Shown: positions 56,662-64,000 of the stretch, piece by piece
Layout: each line of letters opens with the position of its first letter
Numbering within the stretch: the stretch's first letter is position 1
NCBI GenBank assembly: GCA_902800645.1
Contig: CADCFC010000001.1
Location: forward strand, 186,907-250,906
From: an uncultured Erysipelotrichaceae bacterium
GTDB lineage: Bacteria; Bacillota_I; Bacilli_A; RFN20; CAG-826
Length of the DNA: 64,000 bases
Direction of reading: 5' to 3'
Program-made: the position numbers and the translations under genes
Notes under the pieces: generated by a model
What the model was told of the DNA's origin: nothing
Databases searched by the model: none
What the model saw: only the letters and a program-made list of their open reading frames with translations

Positions 56662-57223
56662 AATAATTTAATAGTCTCCCATAATCATTCCACTCACCAT
56701 ACATTTTTCCTTTTTTGGTTTCATTAATAAGATGGGTGAGTGATTTTTTATACATAACAGGGTCTTTCTTTTTATAAAAAGCAACATTATATGATCTCAC
56801 TCTTTGATATAAAGGTGGAAAAGATTTAAACGCTTTTAATAAATGATGGCTGCTCAGCGCTTTTTTAATATCTTCATCAAGTTTATAACTTCTACTTCCT
56901 AAAGGAGGGAGGACTTTTCTTCCTTCTTTTTCCATTAAACCTAGTTTAATTAATCTTCTCACTCTTTCTTTATTAAGTTCAGTCCAAGGAGATCTTTTGT
57001 TTCGAGGAGAGAAGCGTTGATAAATCACTCCATCAACACTTTTTTGAACACTATCAATCCAGCCAAAGCAAAGGGCTTCTTCAACCGCATCAAGATAATA
57101 GAAACCGTGTTTAGTTGGTTTCCCTCTTTTAACGATCAAATAACATTCTCTAGATTTTTGAGAATGCTCTTTAAGCCAAAGGCGGAACTCTTCACGAGTG
57201 GAAATAGCTAATATGTTATTCAT
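56660..57223 (-). CDS. YdeI/OmdA-family protein
   Basis: 187 residues. The pattern FRLWLKEHSQKSRECYL..., DAVEEALCFGWIDS, and YQRFSPRNKRSPWTELNKER is that of the YdeI/OmpD-associated family. The biochemical role is not established. It overlaps the end of the broken aldehyde dehydrogenase gene by 1 nt. Confidence 0.85.
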   Translation of the reverse strand: MNNILAISTREEFRLWLKEHSQKSRECYLIVKRGKPTKHGFYYLDAVEEALCFGWIDSVQKSVDGVIYQRFSPRNKRSPWTELNKERVRRLIKLGLMEKEGRKVLPPLGSRSYKLDEDIKKALSSHHLLKAFKSFPPLYQRVRSYNVAFYKKKDPVMYKKSLTHLINETKKGKMYGEWNDYGRLLNY

Positions 57224-58448
57224 TATTTTAAGAATTTGGAGAGAATTTTCTTTTTCTTTTGGCTATATGGATGCTCTCTTAAAGAAAGATTAAAATGCGT
57301 CTTTCCAAATAAAACCGTAGAAGGATGAGTGAATTCTTTAAATCCCCATTCTCCGTGATAGGCTCCCATACCAGAGTGGCCAGTTCCATTAAATGGAACT
57401 CCTTTCACCATTAAGTGGAGACATACTTCATTAACACAACCTCCACCATATTGAGATGTGGACATTACTTTCTTTGCCCACTTTTTATTTTTGGTAAAGA
57501 GATATAATGCTAAACCGTGTTCTCTATTTTCAATAACTTTCAACAAGGAATTAATCTCATCATCTTCATATCTAACAATTGGTAAAAGAGGTCCAAAGAT
57601 TTCGTGATTAACAATGCCTTCATCAATATTTATAGGATATATAATCGTTGGAGCGTATTTTTGTTTTTCTTTATCACCAACTCCACCATAAACGATTCTA
57701 TCTCTATATTCATTTGCTTCTTTTTCAATATTCTCAAACGCTCGAACAGTAATTAATTTTGGATATTCTTCGTTATTAACTGGATCAGGGCCAATTTGTT
57801 TAGTGAATGCATCTTTTAGTTCTTTAACAAATTCATCTGCGACTTCACTAGCGACAGCAACTTGATTGATATTGATACAAATCTGTCCAGCGTTAGCGAG
57901 TCTAAGCAGTAATCAGCGACATCATGTCCTCCATCAATCACCACTACATATTCTTTTGGAAATGTAGATGAAATGATCTCTTTTAAGACTTCGGTAGACG
58001 CTTTTGATTTACTACTTGCTTTAATTAAAGCAGTGTTACCACCACTAATAGAGGCAGCAAGAACGCCTAAAGATAACAAAAATGGGAAATTAAATGGAGA
58101 AATAATTAAGGACACTCCATAAGGAAGTTTATATACCTTAGTAAAAATAGAAGGGAAACAGGCAAAACCTGAGAAATGTGTTTCTGGTCGATTCCACTTC
58201 CTAAGTCCTTTAATGTATTCGTTTATTTCTAAAATGATTGTGCCGATATCGCAGAAATACGCTTCGACATCACTTCTTCCTAAATCAATATAAAGAGCTT
58301 CTTCAATCTTCTTTTGGTTTAAAAGAAGGGCTTTCTTTAGCTTTTTAAGAGCTTCAATACGGAATTTAATGTCAAGTGTTTTTCCGGTTTGGAAAAATTC
58401 TCTTTGCGCTAAAAAGAGATTATGAATATCTTCTTTACTATATGGCAT
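57223..58448 (-). pseudogene. Aldehyde dehydrogenase, disrupted by an internal deletion
   Basis: The N-terminal part (start 58448) reads well as ALDH up to DGGHDVADYCLDS near 57900. It then continues out of frame as LANAGQICININQVAVASE, matching the family's NxGQxC region, and stays open to 57223 through HEIFGPLLPI. Between the two, about 55-60 residues normally holding the GSxxxG NAD motif and the ELGGK catalytic Glu are missing. The deletion is not a multiple of three. The catalytic Cys remains, but the product cannot be functional. Decay of this locus appears recent, since the remaining codons are intact. Confidence 0.85.
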
Positions 58449-58498
58449 ATTTATATCCTCTAAAGAAATTCTAACAAATTTCTAATAAGGAGTAATAA

Positions 58499-58807
58499 TT
58501 AAAATTGGACACAGTCGAGAATAAGCATGACGACAAAGCCGAAGATAAATGACCAAACTCCGAAGTGGTCATGACCTTCACTAGTCATCTCTGGAATCAT
58601 TTCTTCAGCAACTACATAAATCATACAACCAGCGGCAAACGCTAACGCCCAAGGCATAATACCTTGAATTTGCATCGCTAAAAATAATCCAACAATAGCG
58701 GCGATTGGTTCTACTACTCCAGATAGCATTCCAAACAGGAACGCTTTGGAAGAAGAAACGGTTTCTCCTTTAACAATGATTTTGTTACCTTGGTTAGTGA
58801 TAACTAA
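58499..58807 (-). pseudogene. ZIP-family metal transporter, C-terminal remnant
   Basis: An open frame without a proper N-terminus encodes KAFLFGMLSGVVEPIAAIVG and AAGCMIYVVAEEMIPE, the helix pair that carries the metal-binding HxxxE/GVVEP motifs of GufA/ZupT-type ZIP proteins, ending ILDCVQF. The upstream helices are missing (a stop is in frame at 58808..58810), and only about one third of a normal protein is present. It neighbours the broken aldehyde dehydrogenase. Confidence 0.75.
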
Positions 58808-58854
58808 CTATTATACATATTTTATATGTCTAATCAACTATTACGCTTAAAAAA

Positions 58855-58899
58855 GATAAATAAAAAATGCATCGCTATAAGTTCTCTAGTAATGCATTT
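58855..58899 (-). terminator. Terminator after the 242-aa secreted protein
   Basis: Stem AAATGCAT/ATGCATTT (58865..58899) with a 19-nt loop and, on the minus strand, TTTTTATTT. Confidence 0.65.
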
Positions 58900-58918
58900 T
58901 AATCAAGATTAATAGGTA

Positions 58919-59647
58919 TTAATAAGAGCACCCGTAAGAAAGAATAATGGTGCCAATTTCTATTCCTGTATGATTATATTGTCCATCTTTTAGTCCAATA
59001 TTGGTATATGTTGAGGTAAATGCAGTGTTATATTCCGCGTCACCTCTATGCCACACACCACTTTGTTCATCTTGTGGGGCAGAATAAGTTAAAGTTGCTA
59101 AAACGGTTAATGATTGTAGCTCGAAGTTTGGGAAACTAAGCTCGGTTAACACTCCCATGTTTTCATCATCAGGGTCTCGTTCAAAAGTGAAATCACCAAC
59201 AAGAATCTTTATTCTGTGTATGTCTAAATAACCTATAGGCCAAACCGGATGATTGTCTTCATTAGGGACAAAATTAGAATTCGCATTTGTCTGTAACGAT
59301 GGTCTATTATTTGAAACTGTGTATCTTGGTACTTCCGTAACATCAACACGATCTTCTGAATCAACAGCTAATATAGCAAGTTTTACATCTCTAACTACTG
59401 TCCCAGGTTCAGTACCCTCACTAGTAGAATGAAACATAAACGCTCTAGCGATAAAACCATCCTCAACGACATATGTGTTTTTACACCATCCATCATATGC
59501 CCAAGTTACGATAGGATATTGGGCGTTGGTTTTTGGCTCACTAGCAAATGCACCAAATTGTTTCATTCTTAAACCGGCTGCAGCAATCACTGTAATAGCG
59601 CTAACAGCCACTAACGAACTAGCAATAAACAAATTTCCTTTTTTCAT
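58919..59647 (-). CDS. Secreted or surface protein, unknown function
   Basis: 242 residues. An N-terminal signal or anchor helix (GNLFIASSLVAVSAITVIAA) is followed by a largely beta-rich, Thr/Asn-rich domain with two widely separated cysteines and a terminal IGTIILSYGCSY. That end resembles TITSLTISYSC of the other secreted protein at 62.3 kb, hinting at a shared C-terminal strand. No motif of known function is recognised. Confidence 0.7.
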   Translation of the reverse strand: MKKGNLFIASSLVAVSAITVIAAAGLRMKQFGAFASEPKTNAQYPIVTWAYDGWCKNTYVVEDGFIARAFMFHSTSEGTEPGTVVRDVKLAILAVDSEDRVDVTEVPRYTVSNNRPSLQTNANSNFVPNEDNHPVWPIGYLDIHRIKILVGDFTFERDPDDENMGVLTELSFPNFELQSLTVLATLTYSAPQDEQSGVWHRGDAEYNTAFTSTYTNIGLKDGQYNHTGIEIGTIILSYGCSY

Positions 59648-59760
59648 AAATGGTTATTTTTTTCAATTATATTATACAAAGAACTATATCACAAAAGTAT
59701 TACAACAAAATAAAAAACATTTCCCAATTAAAATATTGTCTATAAATTAATTTATAAATA

Positions 59761-60727
59761 TTATTTTCTACCTGCAAGAATTCGATAAAGCGGATTAACA
59801 AATCTTTTAAGAACGTATCCAATAGAGACGCTTATGATTGAAGTAATAATCCAAGTTAGAAAGAAAAATAAAACACAATTATAGTTAGTGAGATTCACTC
59901 TCGCTCTAAAGATAAGCCCGAATAATTGAGCAATCGAGAAATGGAAGAAAAATATAAACGCTGAAATCTTAAAGACTTCATGTACACTTTCTTTTTGATA
60001 TAAAGAGAAGAGAACATCAAATGATATCCATAATAATGCAACTTCCAGCAATTAAAGAGGCTATTACTAAAAGCAAAATTAGTGAAAAAGCCCCAATTAA
60101 TCTCGGTTTAAAGTGATTCATGATAGGAATCTTAAAATATGACAAATAGCAGCCAACAAAAAATAGCGGAATCCAAAGGAGTATTCCATAATAATTTGGT
60201 GTGAAGAAAATATAAATAACAAAAACAATAATCGGAATAAATATTGACCACTTCTTTAAATATTTAAAGACGAAATATAAAAGAGGCGAGCATATACAAA
60301 ACACCACTAACGGACGAATAAACCATATATGTAGGCATCCGTTAGAAAGAAAAATATCTAAAGCAACACTTTGAAACGTCAATTCAATCGTTTCTTTTTT
60401 TATCGCAGGAACAATAATTCTTACTGCTAAGAATCCTAAAATACTCCACAAGAAATATGGAATTACTAAAGAAAATAATTTCTTAAGTAACATCTTAGGA
60501 TAATCTTTTAAAACATAGTTATTAAATAACAAGTAACCAGATATTACAAAAAACGTCGGTACTGCTGCATCTCCTAAAGTGAGAAATATCCTTTGGATGG
60601 TTAATGAAAATTGATATCCATTTGCCAAAGGATCAAGAAAACCAGTAAAGGAAGAATGGATCGCAACGACTAAAATCGCCATTATGAAAGTCGCATAATA
60701 AATCTTGTTTGATATTTCCTTGCTCAT
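59761..60727 (-). pseudogene. Acyltransferase 3 family protein, frameshifted
   Basis: The N-terminal frame (start ATG 60727, possibly earlier) has the acyltransferase 3 pattern VVAIHSSFTGF and PTFFVISGYLLF and runs to a stop near 60017. The following helices, including ISFDVLFSLYQ and VLKRFVNPLYRIL, are in the next frame and stay open to 59761. The shift is at about 60020-60050. No homopolymer is present there, so it is either a real mutation or a sequencing error. It is a homologue of the intact protein at 47.8 kb. Confidence 0.75.
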
Positions 60728-60797
60728 AGTTTTGTTAGTCTTAAAATAATCTAACACATTATACAAAATCGTCTAACAAAAAATTAGAGCCATATTA

Positions 60798-60836
60798 TAA
60801 AAAAACATGTAAATTGATTAAAATCTCTTTACATGT
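60798..60836 (-). terminator. Terminator after Nif11-type peptide 1
   Basis: Stem ACATGTAAA/TTTACATGT (60805..60836) with a 14-nt loop and a TTTTTTTAT run on the minus strand. Between it and the gene (60837-60987) I see no gene. Confidence 0.75.
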
Positions 60837-60987
60837 AGTAATTATAATAGGTCACTATTTATCCTAAAGATATACATGCTGCAAGAAACGATTTAGATTA
60901 AGAATAATTGCAAACATAATCATCATCAGGAGTGATCATTATATTTTTGGTATTTATAAAATGGTTATTAACAAAATAAATTTTGAA

Positions 60988-61269
60988 TTATAAGCGGTTC
61001 CACTTCTTTCCGCATCCTTTGCAGCGAGCCCAACCATCTTTTACTACAACGTCGTTGCAACCGCAGAATGGGCAATCAGACTGATTAATTGCATCTCCAA
61101 TATCTGAAACAACGCTACAAGCTCCACCACCACTAATAGCAGAAAGTTGTTCATCAGTGAGCTCAATGCCTTCTTCTTTTGCTAACGCTAATAGTTCATC
61201 GTGGTTTTTACATTGTTTTACTTTTTTGATTTGTTCTTCGGTTAATCCTTTTAATAATTCTTTTTTCAT
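60988..61269 (-). CDS. Nif11-type leader peptide with zinc-ribbon core, copy 1
   Basis: 93 residues from ATG 61269, preceded by GGAGGAG. The leader (residues 1-49) contains ELLALAKEEGIELTDEQL and ends in a Gly-Gly-Gly (SAISGGG), typical of Nif11-like RiPP leaders cleaved after the double glycine. The C-terminal core has CPFCGCNDVV and CKGCGKKW, two CxxC knuckles of a zinc ribbon. The leader is identical to copy 2 at 44 of 49 positions. No maturation enzyme or peptidase-exporter is in the window. Shares a two-repeat promoter motif with copy 2. Confidence 0.8.
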   Translation of the reverse strand: MKKELLKGLTEEQIKKVKQCKNHDELLALAKEEGIELTDEQLSAISGGGACSVVSDIGDAINQSDCPFCGCNDVVVKDGWARCKGCGKKWNRL

Positions 61270-61311
61270 ATTAATACTCTCCTCCACAATTAATAAGTTA
61301 TCACATTGATT

Positions 61312-61328
61312 GTCACAGATGTGTCACA
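61312..61328 (-). promoter_or_regulatory. Tandem TGTGAC operator before Nif11-type peptide 1
   Basis: On the minus strand TGTGAC-ACATC-TGTGAC, two direct repeats 11 bp apart, placed at the likely -35 position upstream of the gene. The same arrangement precedes copy 2. Direct repeats at one helical turn suit a LytTR-type or similar activator (inference). Confidence 0.6.
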
Positions 61329-61349
61329 AATAGATTTTTATCTTTGCAA

Positions 61350-61538
61350 CTATTTATTACCAATAGGATCACCGTTTTCATCAACTTCCACATTATCTAA
61401 TGATGGGACAACATATTTTTTGAAATTATTCATAAATTCTGTTGATTGAGAGGAGGAATATGGAGTAAATGAATCACAATCTAATCTCATTTGATTAGCG
61501 GTAGTACCCACTAAATTGGTATATATAGAATATTTCAT
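61350..61538 (-). CDS. Possible short gene, 62 aa, unknown
   Basis: A 62-residue open frame between the two Nif11-type genes, with the start at 61538 and a possible AGGAAAG ribosome site inside the preceding hairpin. The sequence is polar (CDSFTPYSSSQSTEF) with no recognised motif. It may be a chance frame or a decayed peptide gene. Confidence 0.25.
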   Translation of the reverse strand: MKYSIYTNLVGTTANQMRLDCDSFTPYSSSQSTEFMNNFKKYVVPSLDNVEVDENGDPIGNK

Positions 61539-61540
61539 AG

Positions 61541-61578
61541 AAAAGCGCCACTTTCCTAATGTCTAGGATTTGTGGCAC
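61541..61578 (-). terminator. Hairpin after Nif11-type peptide 2
   Basis: Stem GCCAC/GTGGC and TCCTA/TAGGA with a GACAT loop (61545..61578), followed by CTTTTC on the minus strand. Weak T run; probably a terminator. Confidence 0.5.
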
Positions 61579-61624
61579 CTTTCAATGTGAGTGTGCTATT
61601 ACTATTAAAGGATTTTGAAAATAA

Positions 61625-61903
61625 TTATTTTTTGCTCCATTCATGACCGCATTTTGTGCAAGTGAGATCATAACCAACAAATGGGAACCAAACCCATTCA
61701 GTTTTAGTTGATCCACATTTTGGACATTTTACGTCACTAGGAGGTTCAGATGTACATCCACCGCCGCTAACAGCCTCTAATTGTTCATCAGTGAGTTCAA
61801 TACCTTCTTCTTTTGCTAACGCTAAAAGTTCATCACTATTTTTACAGGCTTTAACCTTAACGATTTGTTCCTCGGTTAAGCCTTTTAATAATTCTTTTTT
61901 CAT
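61625..61903 (-). CDS. Nif11-type leader peptide with zinc-ribbon core, copy 2
   Basis: 92 residues beginning MKKELLKGLTEEQIVKVKA, with ELLALAKEEGIELTDEQL and the cleavage site AVSGGG. The core has CPKCGSTKTEWVW and CTKCGHEW, a zinc-ribbon pair with CxxC knuckles. It uses the strong ribosome site AAGGAGAG. The leader is nearly the same as copy 1, while the core differs, as in multi-precursor RiPP loci that diversify cores behind a fixed leader. Function and modification are unknown. Confidence 0.8.
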   Translation of the reverse strand: MKKELLKGLTEEQIVKVKACKNSDELLALAKEEGIELTDEQLEAVSGGGCTSEPPSDVKCPKCGSTKTEWVWFPFVGYDLTCTKCGHEWSKK

Positions 61904-61945
61904 ATACTAAGCTCTCCTTCAACAATATCATTTTAGCAAATCAAC

Positions 61946-61962
61946 GTCACAAAAGTGTCACA
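61946..61962 (-). promoter_or_regulatory. Tandem TGTGAC operator before Nif11-type peptide 2
   Basis: On the minus strand TGTGAC-ACTTT-TGTGAC, the same two repeats and 11-bp spacing as copy 1. An extended -10 (TGCTAAAAT) lies a short distance downstream, so the repeats cover the -35 position. Confidence 0.6.
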
Positions 61963-61964
61963 TA

Positions 61965-61997
61965 AAAATAAAAGGACATACAAGTTTGTATATCCTT
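61965..61997 (-). terminator. Terminator-like hairpin upstream of Nif11-type peptide 2
   Basis: Stem AAGGACATACA/TGTATATCCTT (61972..61997) with one mismatch, followed on the minus strand by TTTTATTTTTATG. It lies directly before the tandem operator and may stop read-through. Confidence 0.55.
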
Positions 61998-62030
61998 AAC
62001 CTACAAATTGGCTCTCTTGTTTGATTTGGA

Positions 62031-62107
62031 CACAATCGTATATGAGATTGTGAAGTTTGTACATGAGATGCTCGTTTTTCGTACATCAATCAAAAATTTT
62101 CGTACAT
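62031..62107. repeat. GTACAT repeats and inverted repeat, possible insertion-sequence end
   Basis: Three GTACAT copies at 62059, 62081 and 62102 (21-22 bp apart, extended to TTCGTACAT in two), preceded by the perfect inverted repeat CACAATC/GATTGTG (62031..62052). Multiple internal repeats with this spacing resemble the ends of IS21-type elements, but no such transposase is visible, so it may be a solo end or an operator array. The rest of 61998-62242 shows no gene. Confidence 0.4.
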
Positions 62108-62242
62108 TGAAATTATAGCAGTTTTATCGTGTAACGATAGGACATTGTTTTCAGTGGGCGAGATTTTATCCTTTTTGGACTTCTCACAGATTACTAAAAC
62201 CGATAATGCACCAAACGATGGCTAGCAAAGATACTGAAGGAT

Positions 62243-62276
62243 GAAAAAAGGCCGAAGCACACATGGGCATCGGCCT
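62243..62276 (-). terminator. Terminator after the 193-aa secreted protein
   Basis: Strong stem AGGCCGA/TCGGCCT (62249..62276) followed on the minus strand by TTTTTTCATCC. Confidence 0.85.
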
Positions 62277-62299
62277 AAATTCGTAGTTAATCGTGACCT

Positions 62300-62881
62300 C
62301 TAGCAGGAATATGAGATCGTGAGTGAGGTGATGGTAACGCTGCCCTCCATAACACTAAACGACGGACATTTGGAAGGGGTAATTGATGGAACTTCGTATG
62401 GTTTCCCGCTTTCGACCATATGGATATGCTTATCCATGCTTTCAAAGTTCACGTCCACGGGTAATTCGGGTCCTTCGGGTCCTTCGGGTTGTTCTCCTTT
62501 GCTCGAGTAAGAAATCTCGAAGCCAGTGATGGTGGAGAACTCATAGGCGCGCCCCACCAATACGTCCTCGATGTCAAAGAGGCAGAGTTCCATGAAGGAA
62601 GCGCCTTTGAAGGTGAAGGACGCCTCGTCGTTGTAGCACCCCACCATGCCGACCTTGTTGCCATTATCGGTTGCCGTGGTAAAGACGATGAATTCTTGTC
62701 CATATACATCCACCACCTCAGATGAGGTGTTGCTTTCGTTGAAGGTGACGCTGTATTCTTTTGGATCAGATTTTACTTGTAAATAGCTTAGATGATTTTT
62801 TATTCCACTTAATGTAACAACGGAAATACCAACTAAAAAAAGCGTTCCCATTAAAGCTGATAATACTGCCATTTTCTTCAT
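62300..62881 (-). CDS. Secreted beta-rich protein, unknown function; mosaic base composition
   Basis: 193 residues. An N-terminal signal/anchor helix (MAVLSALMGTLFLVGISVVT) is followed by beta-rich sequence, a short EGPEGPE repeat, and a C-terminal TITSLTISYSC. The first 40 codons are AT-rich like the rest of the window, while the remainder is visibly GC-richer. This suggests that the mature part was replaced from another source. A 9-bp repeat (GGGTCCTTC) sits in the repeat segment. No known function. Confidence 0.65.
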   Translation of the reverse strand: MKKMAVLSALMGTLFLVGISVVTLSGIKNHLSYLQVKSDPKEYSVTFNESNTSSEVVDVYGQEFIVFTTATDNGNKVGMVGCYNDEASFTFKGASFMELCLFDIEDVLVGRAYEFSTITGFEISYSSKGEQPEGPEGPELPVDVNFESMDKHIHMVESGKPYEVPSITPSKCPSFSVMEGSVTITSLTISYSC

Positions 62882-63026
62882 ATTTTCTTTAAACTCCTTT
62901 AAATAAAATAATCAACTAATTTCTTTTATTTTATAGGAGGAAGAAATGATGAGCAAGCACTATGTGCTAGAGTGCCATTTTTTTAATAATTTGATATTCT
63001 TACCACATTGCTGGAGGTAATGTAAA

Positions 63027-64000
63027 ATGATTAAGAAAGCTCGGTTATTAGAAGAGAATACGAAGCTAATAAGAAAGATTTTTATCTTTGAACATATTGG
63101 AATTGGTTACAATGCTTCAATTCAAGAAAAAGAAGAGGCTACCAAAAGATTTCTTGAATTAAATCCAACTTTTACCGCATATGAAGTATGTACCACTATC
63201 GGTTTATCAAGAGGAACTTTTTATAATTATCTTCATCACAAAGTTGAAGAAACCGTATATGCGAAGAATGAGAAGCTACTCACCAAAGAAATAATTAGAA
63301 TTTTTAACGAATCCAAAGGACTATATGGGCAAAACAGAATTCGAATAGTGTTAAGGCAAAAAGGAATTAACACTACTACAGTTACAATTTCCAAAATAAT
63401 GAAAGAGAATAATTTAAAAGTTAAAAGAGTTATTCAAAGACCATCAGCAAAAGAAAACAACAAAAAGAAGAAAGCTAACTATAAAATAAATCTTTTAAAA
63501 CAACAGTTTAATCAAACATCTCCAAATAAAGTTTGGGTATCGGATTTTTTAGAATTAAAAGTTAATTCTGTAAAGTTTTATATATGTGCAATACTAGACC
63601 TATATTCACGAAAAGTTATCGCCTGGAGATTATCACATAAAAGAAACGAAAAACTTGCGATAAATACATTTAAAGATGCATTTGAAAATAGAAACGAACC
63701 AGAAGGATTGGTTTTTCACACGGACCAAGGTGGAGAATTCACCTCTAAGGCATTTATGACTACTTTAAAGATGTTAGGCGTTTCTCAATCCTTTTCTTTT
63801 CCTGGTAATCCATACGACAACGCAGTTATGGAAAGCTTTTATTCAACTTTAAGGAAAGAAGAAATCAATATTAATATTGATAAATATGAAAATTCACTCA
63901 TAATCAAACAATATCTAGAAAAATATATCCACTATTACAACGAACAGAGAATTCATACTGCAATTGGAATGTCGCCAGACCAGAAAGAGGGTCAAAAAAA
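63027..64000 (+). CDS. IS3-family transposase (runs off right edge)
   Basis: 324 codons visible, nearly complete. HTH_21-like region (RGTFYNYLHHKVEE, then GLYGQNRIRIVLRQKGI) and the rve integrase core VWVSDFLELK (Asp173), HTDQGGEF (Asp233) and NAVMESFYSTLRKEE (Glu269), a DD(35)E triad. A GGAGGT ribosome site lies 8 nt before the ATG. It is a single open frame, without a visible frameshifted upstream OrfA; a 24-codon frame (62946-63020) sits before it. The right end of the element is outside the window. Confidence 0.93.
   Translation, partial: MIKKARLLEENTKLIRKIFIFEHIGIGYNASIQEKEEATKRFLELNPTFTAYEVCTTIGLSRGTFYNYLHHKVEETVYAKNEKLLTKEIIRIFNESKGLYGQNRIRIVLRQKGINTTTVTISKIMKENNLKVKRVIQRPSAKENNKKKKANYKINLLKQQFNQTSPNKVWVSDFLELKVNSVKFYICAILDLYSRKVIAWRLSHKRNEKLAINTFKDAFENRNEPEGLVFHTDQGGEFTSKAFMTTLKMLGVSQSFSFPGNPYDNAVMESFYSTLRKEEININIDKYENSLIIKQYLEKYIHYYNEQRIHTAIGMSPDQKEGQK

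Noticed and set aside
60017-60051. Programmed or phase-variable frameshift in the acyltransferase gene
   Set aside because: There is no homopolymer, repeat or slippery site at the junction; a simple mutation or sequence error is more likely.
60900-60945. Minus-strand short peptide frame (13 codons) beside the Nif11-type gene
   Set aside because: No ribosome site and no leader-like pattern; likely chance.
62449-62709. High-GC minus-strand open frame inside the 193-aa secreted gene
   Set aside because: It lies in another frame of the secreted gene; that gene has the signal peptide and an ordered product, and the alternative frame shows no domain.
62946-63020. 24-codon frame upstream of the IS3 transposase as an OrfA
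   Set aside because: Far too short for OrfA and without an HTH; probably part of the IS left end.

Overview
The window is AT-rich bacterial DNA with dense, mostly minus-strand genes in a Bacillota (Firmicutes) arrangement. Supporting signs are a double CIRCE site before hrcA, a T-box before alaS, comEA-comEC, a rimP-nusA-rnpM-infB-rbfA-truB-ribF-rpsO-pnp block, an RNase J and a split chromate transporter. UGA is used as a stop, so this is not a code-4 mycoplasma, although several proteins (611-aa IF-2, reduced nusA operon) are compact. Flavodiiron protein, rubredoxin, flavodoxin, an anaerobic-type glycerol-3-phosphate oxidoreductase cluster and pullulanase fit a fermentative, oxygen-sensitive, probably gut-associated lineage near the Bacilli/Mollicutes boundary. 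That placement is inference; there is no rRNA gene here.

Layout. 1-8.9 kb: partial hrcA, then hemW, a small membrane protein, a decayed Fic-fold protein, lepA, a nuclease-helicase fusion and fmt. 9-17.3 kb: phosphodiesterase, an AMP-ligase fused to an acyl-carrier domain, rpsT/holA, comEC-comEA, greA and a chromate transporter pair. 17.2-28.2 kb: DUF1292-ruvX-alaS under a T-box, an oxygen-detoxifying rubredoxin/flavodiiron/flavodoxin set, mnmA-dtd-pdp and an rRNA methyltransferase. 28.2-38.5 kb: plsC, pullulanase, ftsK, an RNase J-like protein with broken catalytic motifs and a three-gene glycerol-3-phosphate oxidation cluster. 38.5-47.7 kb: the translation/transcription block from pnp back to rimP. 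47.8-57.2 kb: surface-modification genes (acyltransferase, LicD, LRR membrane protein), a Sel1 protein, HAD phosphatase, two membrane proteins, XdhC, MATE exporter, an unusual 16-residue-repeat protein and a histone H1-like protein.

57.2-64 kb is an accessory and decaying region: a deleted aldehyde dehydrogenase, a ZIP transporter remnant, a frameshifted acyltransferase, two secreted proteins of unknown role, two near-identical Nif11-type leader peptides joined to zinc-ribbon cores, an apparent insertion-sequence end and an IS3-family transposase running off the right edge.

The most interesting signals are (1) the paired Nif11-leader/zinc-ribbon genes, each preceded by the same pair of TGTGAC direct repeats at 11-bp spacing, which looks like a small co-regulated peptide system; (2) many operon-leading genes whose -10 box lies only 6-11 nt before the ATG, with no Shine-Dalgarno sequence, suggesting leaderless or near-leaderless mRNAs; (3) catalytically degenerate Fic and RNase J proteins with intact folds; and (4) the Y-C-G repeat protein beside a bacterial histone H1-like protein.
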